A stretch of DNA of 64,000 bases, taken from NCBI GenBank assembly GCA_009760885.1, contig CM019691.1, positions 32,873,814-32,937,813 of the forward strand. The letters run 5' to 3'. This document shows positions 1 to 11,895 of this stretch, piece by piece. The stretch's first letter is position 1. Every line of letters starts with the position of its first letter. The stretch is from Achatina immaculata. Lineage: Eukaryota > Mollusca > Gastropoda > Stylommatophora > Achatinidae. A program made the translations under genes and the position numbers. The notes under the pieces were generated by a model. That model did no database searches. It was given only the letters and a program-made list of their open reading frames with translations, and was not told the origin of the DNA.

Positions 1-551
1 CGGGCTGTCATTATGTTGATGTGTAATCCTAACTTTCCTGAATTTGAGTGAAGGGTTTGAATCTTCTCTTGCATTTGTTTGTGGCTGTATCAGAGAAGTG
101 ATATGCCATCTGCTAAGTTCAGATTCTCAAACTCCCCCCACAAGGTCCACTACATACTTGTTTTCTTTCCCGTGTTCAGTTATTTTCAGGGACCGGTCAA
201 CTACCATCAGGAAAAGAAAAAGTGAAAACAATCTTCCCTGATATACTGCACTAGTAATCTTTCCATATTAGTTTTTCACTGTTCACTATTTCTGCATGTT
301 GTTTCATTGTAAATGAACAGCGCAGGCATAAAATTTAATCTTGGAAAAGAAGTGACTTCAGTGATATAGAGACGATGGAGCTCGGCAGTCAAAGCCATGA
401 GGATGCTGTAGAAGCAATATCTCGACCAAGACACTATTCACCTGCTAAATATGAAATGTCATAATAATATATGAAAAAGTAGTAGCATCTTTGGCTTGCC
501 AACCCCGATAACTGTGACATAACTAGCACAGTCGCCTGCCTTCCCGTGAAG
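1..551. other. No recognisable feature
   Basis: I see only short open frames without domain motifs. The stretch is AT-rich and unremarkable. Confidence 0.4.
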
Positions 552-1090
552 CTATAGGTAGTCCGTGTCGCGCCGGATAGGGCTGGTGATCATTCTCCAT
601 CCTGTGCAGTCCTTGGTGTTTCCGATCATTCTCCATCTTGTGCAGTCCTTGGTGTTTCCGATCATTCTCCATCTTGTGCAGTCCTTGGTGTTTCCGATCA
701 ACTCAAATGCAAATTTTTTTCCATACCATTTGGTCAGTTCAATGAGATATTTCCTCACCTCCCTCTTTCCTTGATTTTTTTCCAGACATTACAGAGTTCC
801 AGTCATTACAAACTTCTGTCTTCTCGAGACACATCCAAGATATTTAGACTGTCTTTTTACTCCTATTATTTTTAACTAGTTTTCGTTTTTCTGAAGCTTC
901 TCTGATGACCTCTTGGTTTGCTTTTCTTTCTTCTGTCTGTTTGTTGCATATATTTCTCCAAAACCACATCTCTGTTTCTTCCTTTTTCTTTGTCATCTTT
1001 AAATTGGCTGTTTAAATTTGACAACCGTGTTGCAATATTGATACTCTCACACACACAAAAGTGAGCCCTTCTTATAGAATTAGTCATTTC
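552..1090 (-). mobile_element. LINE 3'-end relic with 36-bp triplication
   Basis: On the minus strand this reads like the far C-terminus of a LINE reverse-transcriptase ORF, with Lys/Arg-rich stretches and a terminal motif close to the usual 'DR..WR.MI' ending. The stretch at about 800-1090 resembles the better preserved LINE-E relic at 43.2-43.5 kb (shared 'cttctgtcttctcg' and 'gactgtctttttt' words). A 36-bp unit is repeated three times at 588-695, so the terminal peptide IGNTKDCTRWRM is triplicated. No RT catalytic motifs remain. The assignment rests on resemblance only. Confidence 0.45.
588..695. repeat. 36-bp x3 tandem repeat
   Basis: Three head-to-tail copies start at 588, 624 and 660, each beginning 'gatcattctccat'. 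Copies 2 and 3 are identical and copy 1 differs by one base. The unit is a multiple of three, so both strands stay open across it, which is a by-product of the repeat. Confidence 0.9.
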
Positions 1091-1179
1091 TTATCGATTT
1101 TGGGGTTCTGAACATGAAGATGCAAAGAAAAAAAATATAATGCATAATTAACTACTGTTTATGGTAAGAACTGGCAACA

Positions 1180-1594
1180 GTCGCTTACTAAATAGAGTAC
1201 TAATAATAGTAATAGAGCATAAAGCATACCGTTGAATGTCCACCTCAGTGTTCGACGTTTCTTTGATTACAGCTTGTACAACTGCCCAGGTTCACATCTA
1301 CTTAATGTCCAGAAATAATCGGCCAATACGAAAATGGACCACTTGCCCTGATACCGTTTCTCAATTGTTGTGATATTCTGACAGAAGAGCTCCCTCATGT
1401 TCATCACTAACGACCACTGTCTTCAAGTCACTATAGGGGTTCCAGATACACTGGAAGTGCTGAAGACAGTTCAACAGCTGTGTAAGGCTGTGATACGTTT
1501 CTTTCATGTAGACAGCATGTTCCACTAGAACGGACGGAAGATGATCCCTAAGATGTAGTAACACTGCCTTGAGACTCAATTTGAACAAGTCCAT
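1180..1594 (-). pseudogene. Relic of a dispersed invertebrate ORF of unknown function
   Basis: A 77-codon open stretch (1361-1594) contains LSLKAVLLHL, an LPSVLVEHA segment and KETYHSL...DLK. This pattern recalls a dispersed invertebrate ORF that I know only as uncharacterised. Downstream in another frame lies a 'LADYFWTLSR' segment, which also resembles that family. Frameshifts and stops break it. The family link is from memory of motif style, and no function is claimed. Confidence 0.3.
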
Positions 1595-1839
1595 ACAAAT
1601 CCGCCATTTCTGGAAAGGAGGGGGGGGGGGTCGTCTTTAATTTCAGTGGCATTCATCAAGACATTTTACATCACAGTAAAACACTAGGCCATCTTCTTTC
1701 TGGAAATAGTGCTCAAATGTCTCGTGACATGATTCTAATGACTTCTTACGCTGCAGTCATAAAATCAAACAAACGGCACTGCCAGCTGATACCTAAGTGA
1801 TACCTAATGCAGACTTCTTACATCCTACATCCTTCCCGT

Positions 1840-3060
1840 GCCGTTAAACGTCACATAGGGCTTGCATAGTTGTTTGCCAAGAATTCCTGTTCTCGGCGAG
1901 TCTTTCAACTTCATCAAGGGATGTTTTGCCCACTAAACTAGCTTCTCTTAACAATGTCCTCTTTAGAGTTTCACGTGGTCGACCTCTTTTTTTTCGACCT
2001 GTTGTGGTCCACTTGATAGATTGTTTTGGTATTCTCCGATTGTTTCTTCTCATCAGATGGCCTACAAATGTCCATCTTCTTTTTCTGATCACCCATGAGA
2101 CAGGTTGTTGTTTGTTCATCTGTCTTATCTCTGCGTTGTTCTTGAATCCGTTCCACTTTATACCAATTATTTTCCTTAGGCATTTGTTTTCAAAATAGTC
2201 TAATTTCTTGTCTATTTCTTTAGTTGTTTTCCAGCTTTCACATGCATAAATGAGGGTAGATATCACATTTGAATTGAATAATCTTAACTTGGTTTTTGTG
2301 CTTATAACTTTTGAAATCCATATTTTCTCAAGATTTTTTAAGGACAATGCTGCTTTTGCAGTTCGAATTCTAACTTCCTTTCTGATGTCACCATCCTGGT
2401 TTATGTAGCTGCCAAGATATGCAAATTGGTTTACTTTATCAACAACTGTTCCTTCTACGTATACATTTCCTTCTTGGTTGATGAGAAGTTTTATTATTTT
2501 TGTTTTGTCTTTGTTAATTTCAAAACCTATTTTGCTAGCCAAGGAAGACAGGGAATCTGTTTTTTCCTGCATCGATTTCACATTGTTACTGATAAAAGTT
2601 ATATCATCTGCAAAATCAAGACCTCCAATTTTGTCCTATGTACCCAGTCAATGTCGGTTTTACATGTACAGCATCTTTTCATTATAAAGTCTATGACAAT
2701 TCCAAAAAGCAATGGGGATTATATACATCGTTGTTTCACGTCTGTTTCAATCTGAAACCATTCGTTCATTTCTTCTTCTGTCTTGACTGCACAAACATAT
2801 CCGTTGTAGAGATCTCTTATGATGTTGACAATTTTAGATGGTATTCCATATAATCTTAAAATTCTCCACAATGAATCTCTGTGTATGCTATCAAATGCTT
2901 TTTTAAAGTCTATGAAGTTCGGGATTAATGGTTTCTGCTTTTCAATATGTTCTTCAAGTATTATTCTTAGAGTAAAGATCAGGTCGAAACAGACCCTCCC
3001 TTTTCGAAAAGACTGAGTGTCTTCTAAATAATAATCATTCGGCAAATTTCATTGCCTTTT
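1840..3060 (-). pseudogene. LINE-C: 5'-truncated non-LTR reverse transcriptase
   Basis: Minus-strand remnant of the RT and C-terminal part of a LINE ORF2. From 3045 downward I see RT motif A (FIDFKKAFDSIHRDSLWR), then after frameshifts a degraded ADDITFIS box near 2600. An open 245-codon stretch (1844-2581) follows with FAYLGSYIN, IYACESWK, a WTFVGHLMRR segment and GRKKRGRPRETLKR. The order is typical of RTE/Jockey-type endonuclease-RT proteins. The endonuclease domain is absent, so this is a 5'-truncated dead copy. Clade assignment is uncertain. Confidence 0.8.
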
Positions 3061-3643
3061 TCTGTGTTTAGAACATCAAAGTCAATAAAGACTGGCTATT
3101 TTTATATGCCATGGGCGAATTGTGCGTTGCCCAGTATAATCAGCTTCTACACGTATTGAGGTGACGCTTGCCTCACTCTGGTCTTGTCATTTCAGGGTTT
3201 GAGCTGAGTATAGACATCATAAAATGTGCTAAGATGGATCAAACAGTTGTTTTTTAAAATCCATTATTGTTTTCCATGTCTTTGTGCAGAGATTAAAAAA
3301 ACATAGTTACGAAACGCCGCATATTTGTCTGCGGAAGACCAGGGCTTGGTAGTAAATAAGAATAAACAATAAACTGAGCTTCCTTTAAACTTCTTTAGAG
3401 TTTCACGTATTTTCTGTTATTTATTCTTTACTTTCTTGTCTTAGCCCCCACTCATTTCGCTGCAGCTTTTCAGTCATAAGTTTTAGCGTTATTTCCAGCC
3501 CTCCCCTTCTTATCTAGCTGCTATAAGATATTTATAGCTTCCTGATCTCTTTCCTGCCCCTTCCCCTCACACTGTTCTCTCCCTTTAACCACCTACACGC
3601 CGCTGGCATCGGATTGGTCGAAATTGTTTTTGTCTCCCAGGCA

Positions 3644-5045
3644 GTTCTAAGGACTGCTGTTGCCGGAAGTGGGGTGGAGGATACGCTCTCCACTCCAATG
3701 GCGTGCGTCTCAAATACCCTCTGACATTCAAGTCCAGCTCCTGGCCTTCTCGTGGCAGAACTGTTTAAACTGACAGGAGAAGGGGCGAAGGCGAATATCT
3801 GGCAAATAAGACGTTTCGGATAGATTAGAGTCATGTTTGATAGCTCATCTACCGCTGCTGGCGAGATTCTTCAGCTGCCGTGCGTGGAGTGGGGCTCCTC
3901 CCGGCCAGTGAAGAAAGGTGCGACTATGGGTTGCCGTGCGGCACTGTGGAAAAGGTGAAAGAAAGGAGTAAGTGAAGTAATCAGCAGTCTCGAGGTCAGG
4001 ACTGCTCAAATCACAACACCTCCGCTTTGGAGGTTGGCCAGGTCCCATGTACACTCATACCGGGCGAATATCCTGAACCGGCTTAACCCAGGGATTAAGA
4101 CGCTGCTGGCGAGATTCTTCAGATGCCGCGTGTGGAGTGAAACTCCTCACGGCCAATGACGAAAATGAGGAAAAACAACCAGGTTTACCGTGCGGCGCCG
4201 ATGTGAGAAGGTGATGGAAAGGAAAGTGAAGCTTAATCAGTATCTCCAGTAGTCTCGCGGCGAGAGCTACTCATACCACGGCGCCTCTGCTCTAGAGGCC
4301 GGCCACGTTCAATATACACCTATACTGGTGACATATGCCTAAACTGGTTTAAACCAGGGTACAACTTGACGGCTACTCAAGTCACGGTACCTCCGCTCTA
4401 GAGGTCGGTCACGTCCTAAACAAGCCCATACTGGGATAATATGGTTAAACTGGCTCAACCCAGGGGTGGAAGTCACTAGTGGCGAGGATTCGTCCTCCTG
4501 GACAAAAGCTCATCCTGGTCACAACTAGGAAGAGTAGCGGCCACGACCACACAATGCTGAAGTCGGAGACATTGGACCAGTGCAGTCTAGGTAGGCAACC
4601 ATCTCTCACCCGGCGGGGATGTATGCATATCCTAATCATGCTGAGGTTTTCCGGTGAGAAAGCTCAACGCTGGACTGGTTGGACAACCACCTCTCACCCT
4701 GCGGGGATACACGGGTATCCCAAAACACGTCGAGGTTTTCCGGTGAGAAAGTCCAACTCCAGGCTATGTGGACAACCACCTCTCACCCAGCGGGGATATA
4801 CTGATAACCAAAACACGTCGAGGTTTTCCGGTGAGAAAGCCCAACTCTAGATTAAACTGGTGCAACGAAAACCACAGTGTCACGCAATCCCGCTTCAAGA
4901 ATACAAGCTCAAGCCCTGCGATACTCTGAACCTCTTGTGATCCTCTCGGAGACCACAGGACCTATTGAGGACCACGGGAATAAATTCAGTAGGATCACGA
5001 GGCGGTCTTGGTGGTAGAAGCGAAAGAAGAAGAAGAAGAAGAAAA
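3644..5045 (+). mobile_element. Repeat Z copy 1 (full-length non-coding retroposon)
   Basis: Starts at GTTCTAAGGACTGC, the same first bases as the TSD-bounded copy at 49,743-51,113, and ends in a (GAA)n tail. Inside are repeats of an 'aggtcggtcacgtcc...catactgg' module and then of an 'acctctcacccagcgggg...ttttccggtgagaaa' module. No open frame is conserved between copies. A possible 8-bp TSD is gtctccca (before 3644) and gtccccca (5046-5053), with one mismatch. See the Repeat Z findings. Confidence 0.8.
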
Positions 5046-5054
5046 GTCCCCCAT

Positions 5055-5260
5055 TCATTCATCGATACCATTTTTCCCGTCTTTAAGACCCATTTGTTGT
5101 ATTCTGCACTAGCAAGATGCCACATAACTTTTTTTTTTTCATTTTTCTTATTTTTATTTATATATTGTATCGTTATTAAGTGTAATCCTTGAAAAAGGCT
5201 GACGCCGAAATATTGGACGTTGTATGTTTTTGATTTATACATTTATACATCTTACTTTCT
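5055..5260 (+). mobile_element. Penelope-like element 3'-tail relic
   Basis: The sequence around 5187-5220 (GGCTGACGCCGAAA) closely matches the tail of the PLE copy at 31,046-31,075 (GGCTCACGCCGAAA). No coding part is left. It abuts the tail of Repeat Z copy 1. Known PLEs carry hammerhead ribozyme motifs in terminal repeats, and this piece may be a decayed one. Confidence 0.4.
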
Positions 5261-6518
5261 TCTGCCAGTTGTGGTTTTTTTAAAATCACTTTCCTCATCT
5301 CCTCTGTCGTTTTGTAAAACTGAACCACTCACCTCTGTCTAACTAAATAACAGTAGAGCTGTATCGTGCAAAGAGACTGTTCTTGGAAGATATGGGGTCT
5401 AGGCCAGTCTCCTCACATTTTTCCTTAACAGTTAGGCTCGTGATGAAATAAGAAGCCAGTCCTCAGACGTTTATCTCAACAAGGCACTGTTTGGTGACTA
5501 GTTGTTATTATTCGTCCTGCTTTATTCATGAACGTATCAGCCATGCACAACATAAATCCTCATAGAATTCACTTTACTTAATCCAAACACAAATATATCC
5601 AGATGCAACTGACCAAAAAATTTCCCGAAGTTCTACTAAGCGTAGATTTAGCCATCTTAGGTTCTTTCTTACCTCCCCTTTTCTTTCCCGTGCTCACTCT
5701 TTCTTGTGAGCTGACTAAACGCGTGGTTTTGAGTAGCTTTCTTAGGGGTCAAAGGGTATGATACACACGCAGTCCTTTCTGTGAACATATCTGGTTGTGA
5801 AGTTCATTTTTTTTCTCCATTGTTACTAATCTTAATTATCATGTTTATCGTCACATTCTTTGTAACTGAATAACTGGATAAACAAAAATTTTATTTGAGC
5901 ATATGTGAAATGGCTAATGATTTTAAGATGGCTAAAGACTCTTGCAAATTTATGGCTTATGATGGACAAGTCAGAGAAATGGCCATATCAAGATAAGACT
6001 CCTTCATTCTGTAAACAGTTTTTCTCTATCTATCCTTATTTCTGTAAGAAGATGAAAACTTAACTAAACGCAATTTGCATGGCCGAATTACCGGTAGACG
6101 AATCTGCATTTTCTTGAATGGACAGCCCTTGTATCAACAACAACAACAACAATAATAGCAACAAAAAATGACTATAACAAAATAATAATGACCAGGAAAT
6201 TCGAGGACAATTATTCCGTGCTTGAACGAAAACGCTTGTAAGAGAGTTTTGAGCTTTGAAATACCTTTATACTGGCAAATAATCAGCAGGAAGAATATTG
6301 TATTCTCTAATACATCAAAAAATTTGGTAAATTTACCACTCACAGTCAACAAAATCATTACCTTTCTCAAATTATTTAATCAGTTCTACAGAAGAGAAAA
6401 GCTGCTTTTGGCTGTTTGATTGATCGCATTTTTAACAGAAGAGATCAGAACAGGCGCAACTCTCTCTTTGAAATGTGTGTGTGTTTTATTAAACAAATGC
6501 AGTACGAGAACAATCATT
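5261..6518. other. No recognisable gene; short (CAA)n near 6135
   Basis: I find no domain-bearing frame or repeated element here beyond a short CAA/AAT microsatellite at about 6134-6175. Confidence 0.4.
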
Positions 6519-6772
6519 AGTGCTGCATTGAAGAAAAACAGTCGAATACAGTTTTTTAAAAGTGCTGCATGGAAGAAAAACAGTCGAACACAGTTTTTTA
6601 AAAAGTGCTGCATGGAAGAAAAACAGTTGAACACAGTATTTAAAAAGTGCTGCATGGAAGAAAAACAGTTGAACACAGTTTTTAAAAAGTGCTCTATGGA
6701 AGGAAAACGGTTGAACAACACAATTTTTTTAAAAAGTGCTCTATGGAAGAAAGAAACAGTCGAACATAGTAA
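6519..6772. repeat. ~43-bp minisatellite, six units
   Basis: Six units begin 'agtgctgcatggaagaaaa' or 'agtgctctatggaagg' and end in 'cagttttttaaaa'. Lengths vary from about 42 to 47 bp and the units diverge toward the right end. Open frames on both strands follow from the repeat and are not taken as genes. Confidence 0.85.
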
Positions 6773-7370
6773 ACTATATAAATTTTTATTGGTTTTTCTT
6801 TTGCTAAGATAAAAAATAATGTACTTTATCACAAGATGCAACACAACCAGCGGAGACCACAGATGGCAGGCGACTTCCACTGAGTTCTGTACGACTTACA
6901 ATCATTGGCAATACGCATGTCCCCTTACACTCTGTTGTAAAAATGACATTTTTAAGCCGACTTGCGTTGCTGGTAATATTATTTCAACGGACCCTCTATT
7001 TCCGGTACTGTTCTGGCACCTGGTCAGGAGAATCTGTGGACGAAGAGAGTTGCTGGTATTTTAAAGTGAAAACATTCAGGAGAATGCGGATTGACATTTG
7101 AATGTTAGGATATAAAAACAAAGCGGTGTCAGGCTAACAACCGTGGAGCTATTGAATTCTTTCTTCATTTATTAGCGTCGTGTGATGCTGAGTGAGAGAA
7201 ATACGTTGTTAGTTTCAGTGAGTGCGTCTAGAATTACTACTTAAGCTGACAGCTATGGCGGCTATTGCACAATTTGATGAGAATATTCATAGCGAACCTC
7301 TAGATCTTAAAGGCCTTTTTACCATCCGCCACCCGGTGGGCGCAATGGATGAAAGGATAAGCTCCATTCA
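6773..7370. other. No confident gene
   Basis: A short plus-strand frame at 7222-7428 begins in unique sequence and runs into the (ATTC)n tail of LINE-A. Nothing in it matches a family I know. Confidence 0.35.
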
Positions 7371-8385
7371 TTTATTCATTCATTCATTCATTCATTTGCA
7401 TGTCCCTTGCGGAACTTTGCCTCCCTAACAGCACTCCTGTAGGCCTCTCGGTTGTGAGCAAGATGGCCTGCTGCTGATGCATCCATTTGCAGATCATCAG
7501 CGATGTCTTGCAGCCATCTTCGCCTTGGTCTTCCTCTCTTTCTTTTTCCCATTATGTATCCTTCCAAGACGGTCTTCTCTAGATTATCATGATGTTTAAC
7601 GTGTCCAAAATATTTCAGTTTTCTCTCTTTAATCCTCTTTACTAGCCAGCCTTCTTCAATATTAAGTTCTTGTAGTATGGATATATTTGTTCTTTTTTGT
7701 GTCTATGATATTTGAAGAACTCTTCTGTAGCATTTACATTCAAAGGCATTTATGTGTTTTCCAGCTGTTTTGTTAAGTGTCCAGGTCTCACAGGCATATG
7801 TTGCGATGGGAAAGATGCATGCCCTTAAAAATCTTATTTTTTTATGGTTTTGTCTTCTCCTCTCCACAGATTCTTTAGTTGTTTTACTTTCTGAAGAGCG
7901 ATAGATGTCCTTTTATTTTCCCTCATTGCATCTCCGTTACTAGTTAGTAGTGAATCCAAGATTTTCAAAACTCTCCACTTCTTCCAGTTTTTCCTCATTA
8001 ATGCATATTTCAGCTGCCTTATTTGTTGTGTCAGTTGTCATCAATTTAGTTTTTTTTTCTTTGCATTAAATTAGAGTTTTGCTCTTCGCTGTTCTTACGG
8101 ACTGACATAATTAGTTTTTCCATTCCTTTTTGTTTTGTGGACAGTAATACTGTGTCATCAGCATATCTAATATCTGGTATTTCATAACCTCCAATTGTTA
8201 TGGCATCGTAATATTCTTTATCTACATCTTCTCTAACATTCCTCATTATATTTTCAGTATACATGTTAAATGAATAAGGCGGCAATATGCACCCCTGATG
8301 GACCCTTTGTTTTATGTCAAACCAAGTTGTTGTTTCACCATTTATTCTTACTGCTGCTTGTTGGTCTAGATACAGCTAGATAAGC
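7371..8385 (-). pseudogene. LINE-A copy a: truncated RTE-like LINE with RT core
   Basis: Minus-strand 3' part of LINE-A, the commonest LINE here. The 5' end is in the RT palm: LYLDQQAAVRING near 8350, then IPDIRYADDTVLL at about 8150 with the catalytic YADD. After frameshifts come the 'EYLGSLLTN', 'YACETWTLNKT', 'KCYRRVLQIS' and 'LKYFGHVKRH' segments and GRPRRRWLQDI. The 3' end is 'aagttccgcaagggacatgc' followed by an (AATG)n tail. The endonuclease is missing and several frameshifts disable it. Confidence 0.82.
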
Positions 8386-8581
8386 TCCACTCACAGGAAA
8401 AATGCAGCAAAGACCTTGGCCAGTGTTGATTACAAGCAACAGTGTGTTCTTATTCTCTGCTCTCTTCTGTATGCACATTCACATCCTCTAACACTGAACA
8501 TTCTTCGAAGTTACCGGTGCTGTGTTCAGTAGCACACGGACACATGGCTCGTCGTTTAATTTAATTTGGCACAACTTAGAA

Positions 8582-8592
8582 CCCCACCCACC

Positions 8593-8632
<40 letters not shown>
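8582..8632. repeat. (CCCA)n/(CA)n microsatellite
   Basis: Four CCCA units pass into about sixteen CA dinucleotides. Confidence 0.95.
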
Positions 8633-8633
<1 letters not shown>

Positions 8634-8949
8634 TTTCCGATGATATACTTGTATGTCTCTGTTCTTACCCTGCCGTGGATGATTAACAGTGTCGCCTTGG
8701 CTTTTTGTTTGCTCCCAGCCCACGCAAGAAGATGTCCTCATGCCATCCTTCCAGCAAACAACACACTTTGAAAAGCTAAACAAACGTTGTTCATCGTATC
8801 ACATTTTCTTTGTGTTCCAAGTAGATAGTCATTTTTTTTAGAATCCACTCTCACATGCGATGACCAAAAACTGTCGACTACTGTTGGAATCAGCACGAAC
8901 TCTGTAGCTAGCGACGTCAGTCCTCTTCTTTCTCAGAGCGGACCCTGTT

Positions 8950-9085
8950 ACCTGCTTTTTCTTAAGGCTGGGTGAACCCCGAGAGATTTTCACGACCCAC
9001 GGTTTGATCGCCACTGTGGTGAGTGGAAATCGAAACCGGGTCGCCTGGTCGGCGGTTCCTGTTTAAGAACTACACCACCAACTGT
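8950..9085 (-). mobile_element. tRNA-derived SINE head (possible)
   Basis: Read on the minus strand, 'ggtggtgtagttctt' resembles a tRNA A box, and about 40 bases later 'ggtttcgatttcc' resembles a B box with one extra T. Spacing and order fit a tRNA-derived SINE promoter. No tail or TSD was identified, so the call is tentative. Confidence 0.4.
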
Positions 9086-9119
9086 ACTAGAGTGCTTTAA
9101 CCTGATTTACTATACTCAC

Positions 9120-9245
9120 TGTCGGGGCTTTCACAAGTACATATTTCGTAGCTGAAGTATGTGCCGGGTGGGCAAACGATCTCTCGACCAGCAAGGAAGA
9201 ACGTGTAAATGTCTTTTGGGTGAGGTTTCCAGTCTTCCCCACAGG
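9120..9245 (-). CDS. Host mucin/peritrophin-like gene, exon 3 (Cys-rich module)
   Basis: A 126-bp (42-codon) minus-strand exon. The acceptor is 'tcatttag|CC' at 9245/9246 and the donor is 'GACA|gtgagt' at 9120/9119. Both ends are phase 1, so it joins exon 2 in frame (G+CC = Ala, then CGEDW). The peptide has CGEDWKPHPKD, FFLAGREIVCPPGTYFS and a CTC ending. The last part matches the end of a chitin-binding type-2 domain (G..v.CP.GT.F...C.C), but the usual central Cys before 'G' is Ala. It is either a degenerate CBM14 or a related module. The next exon should lie below 9119 and was not recognised, so the gene is incomplete here. Confidence 0.65.
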
Positions 9246-9318
9246 CTAAATGAGAGGAACATGGGGAAAATGCATGAAATATTAAGTCCTTACATTGTAA
9301 TATTCCATAAATGTATAC

Positions 9319-10814
9319 TGTCCACACAAAAAAAACACATAGCTTCATTTTTATATGTTATGACAAATTTGCTTTTCCCAGGTATCTCAAACCAAACCAA
9401 AAATTGTCACCAAGATATCAGGTCCATGATTTAGCGTGAATTTTGCTATTCTCGTTATAGTCAGAACGCAGTAGCTGCCTTTTTCTAATCACGCATTTTT
9501 TTTTACTATTACTAACGTTGCGTTTATGGAAGTCGTGATTTTTGTGGTGAGCACAAATCAGTTCCCACGCAAATGAAACCCTATAAAAGGATGAGGTTAC
9601 ACAAACAAATTCAGTTAATTTTCAAGCAGACAATTATGGCACGTCTATGGCAAAATTTACGAAACATTGTTACTGGTCGCCTGCAAGCAGGCGAAAGTCA
9701 AAGTCAAGTTGCCAGGCATTTAAACGTGCAGCAGAGTACCATCAGTCGACTTTGGCACCGTTTCCAAGCCACTGGCTCAGCTGAAGACCGGCACCGCAGT
9801 GGACGACCCAGGCTGACAAGAGCAGCTGATGATCGTTTTATTCTGGTTCATCACCTCAGAAACAGGTTTACAACAGCTTCCTCAAGTGCCCAGTCATTTC
9901 TTGCAGGACGTCGTATGTCTGATAAAACTGTCCGGAATAGACTGCATGAAGGTGGGCTGGTGGCACGACAACCTCATCGAGGTCCTGTCTTAATGAGACG
10001 CCATCGTCAAAATCTACTTGTTTGGGCCAACCAGCATCGGCCCTGGACAACTGACACAATCAATGGAGACGTATTAGTGACGAATCTTCCTTTTTGTTGC
10101 ACCGCCATGATATGCGGAGAAGGGTCTACCGCAGGCCAAATGAACGTTTTGCCCAAACTTGTGTTGATGAAGCTCCACCGCACGGTAATGGTATATGGAA
10201 TGATCAATTTCAACGGAAGGAGTCCATTGGTGTAGATTGAAGTTGTCGGCGATACGTCAGTGAAATTCTTCGACCCCATGTCCTTCCATTTTTGGCTGCG
10301 CAAAGGTCTGTGTTTCAGCAAGACAACGCCAGACCCCATTCTGCACGGTTCACTACACAATTTCTGACTGCCAACAACATTCTCACCCTTTCCTGGCCAT
10401 CCCTGTCTCCAGACATGAATCCGATCCAGCACCTATGGGATGAGCTGCAAAGGCGTGTTTGTCGCCGAAACGTTTCTCCAGCCAATCGTCGTGATCTGTG
10501 GCAGGCAGTCCAGGAAGAGTGGGCAGCCATCCCACAGGCGCACATCAGACATCTGATCGCATCTATGCCCAGGAGATGCCAGTCGCTGATCGGCTCAAGC
10601 GGAGGCCGCACACCATATTAACTTGAGAACCCCTGAGACTAACAGATTCTCGACACACAGATGGAAGAAACTGTCAAGTGAGTGTTTAAGCACTTAGGTG
10701 TTATTGTGTGGAATTAGAACATTTTATTCATTCAATTTAAAAAGCTATAGAATATCAAATTTATGGCTAAAATAGGGTCACCAGTAGTTATGCGTTTCTT
10801 TTTTTTTTGGACAG
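9319..10814 (+). mobile_element. Tc1-family transposon with terminal inverted repeats
   Basis: Left end CTGTCCACACAAAAAAAACA and right end (reverse complement) CTGTCCAAAAAAAAAAGAAA form matching termini, each beside TA (within 'tata', so placement is ambiguous by 2 bp). Length is about 1.5 kb. It lies in the intron between exons 2 and 3 of the host gene, with its transposase antisense to that gene. Confidence 0.85.
9573..10623 (+). pseudogene. Tc1-like transposase, broken
   Basis: The first frame (9573-10235) holds the paired helix-turn-helix DNA-binding region (QSQVARHLNVQQSTISRLW, then GRPRLT). The frame shifts near 10,040-10,080, where the first catalytic Asp lies (DESSF near 10,079, another frame). 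The second frame (10,292-10,621) has QQDNARPHSA with the second Asp, then SPDMNPIQHLWDEL. In Tc1 transposases the third catalytic residue is the Glu of NPIEHLW, but here it is Gln (codon cag, 10,427-10,429). A frameshift plus loss of the catalytic Glu make it inactive. The wild type would cut and paste the element by a DD34E mechanism. Confidence 0.88.
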
Positions 10815-11695
10815 TATACTTCTAAACAATATACTGTTCATCTTATCATCATCATCATCATCATCATAGGCATATTCATTGCATCATTATCATTAGGTAA
10901 CTAAAAAATTACACCACGCCAAACTTTATAAGAAAGTGGATATTGATGAGCTTCAGAAGACTTTAAAAGCACTAAAGATTTCAATAAATTTAAGTTGTTA
11001 TAAATATAAGGAATCTTTTATTGTTTTACATCATGAATATATATTTTATGGATGCGGATATGGACGAGTAGATATAGAGGCGACTGCTCGGACTGAATGT
11101 AATGGTTACTACCACTATCAGCCGCCACTGCCACAGAGTAAGTGACCTGCCCTGAGATGCCCCATCGAAGCATGAACTCGGAGCACCCTTTGACTTCTGC
11201 AGAAGACGATGATGATGATAATCATAAAGGCTCAAGAAATGTTAATTTTTCAACGTTTATAAATGTATTCTAATTTAAGTACGTCAATTTTTTTTCAGTT
11301 TGAAATTTTAGCTAATTCGTTGAAATTATTTTCAGTGTGAGAGTACTATAGAGAGCCCCCAGTTCGGCTGAAGAGTTGATGACGAGCAACAATTGCAGGT
11401 ACTTAGTGATTTATGGAAACGTCCAAACGGATTTTTAAAAATACTAACAGTGTTACTGTACAAAAGTTCATGTTTTATCTCTTTTGTTTGCCCTCCTGTA
11501 GTTTCATCTATTTTCTAGCTGAATTTACACGAATATTGTGCTTTAAACTTTATTTCACAGCTGTGTAGATAGGGTGCTCCGCTACCTCACTTTCAAGACT
11601 ACAAGTACCATTTTCTTACTGGGCAAAACCCGTCTACATTCTACTCTTTTCGTCTTTAAAAGTTAGCATGATGTGCAGTGCGTTTGATCAAGTGT
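10815..11695. other. Intronic sequence without recognised features
   Basis: This lies in the large intron between exons 2 and 3. A (CAT)n microsatellite occurs at about 10,847-10,867. I see no other element. Confidence 0.45.
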
Positions 11696-11699
11696 TTGA

Positions 11700-11895
11700 C
11701 TGCAAGAAATAGACCAAAACAATCAAGAAAGAAAGAGACCAGACAGTCAAGCAAGAAAGAGACCAAAACAGTAAAGAAAGAGACCAAAATAGTCAAGAAA
11801 GAGGCTAAAACAGGAAATAAAGAGTCCAAAATAGGCAAGAAAGAGAAAAAACAGGCAAGAAAGAGACTAAAACAGTCAAGAAAGATACTAAAACC
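11700..11895. repeat. Degenerate ~21-bp minisatellite (gaaagagaccaaaacagtcaa)
   Basis: Nine or so imperfect units of 'aagaaagagaccaaaacagtc' type. The plus-strand frame across it encodes a Lys/Thr-rich low-complexity peptide, which I read as an artefact of the repeat. Confidence 0.8.

Noticed and set aside
3532..4054. Small ORFs with Cys/Pro content in the 5' part of Repeat Z
   Set aside because: The frames are not kept in the other full-length copy (49,743-51,113), so coding is unlikely.
8640..8790. Possible host exon on the minus strand (CVVCWKDGMRTSSCVGWEQT)
   Set aside because: A splice-like donor (CAGG|gtaaga) follows, but the required phase from exon 3 gives stops. The open frame would need a different phase, so it cannot be joined to the mucin gene with confidence.
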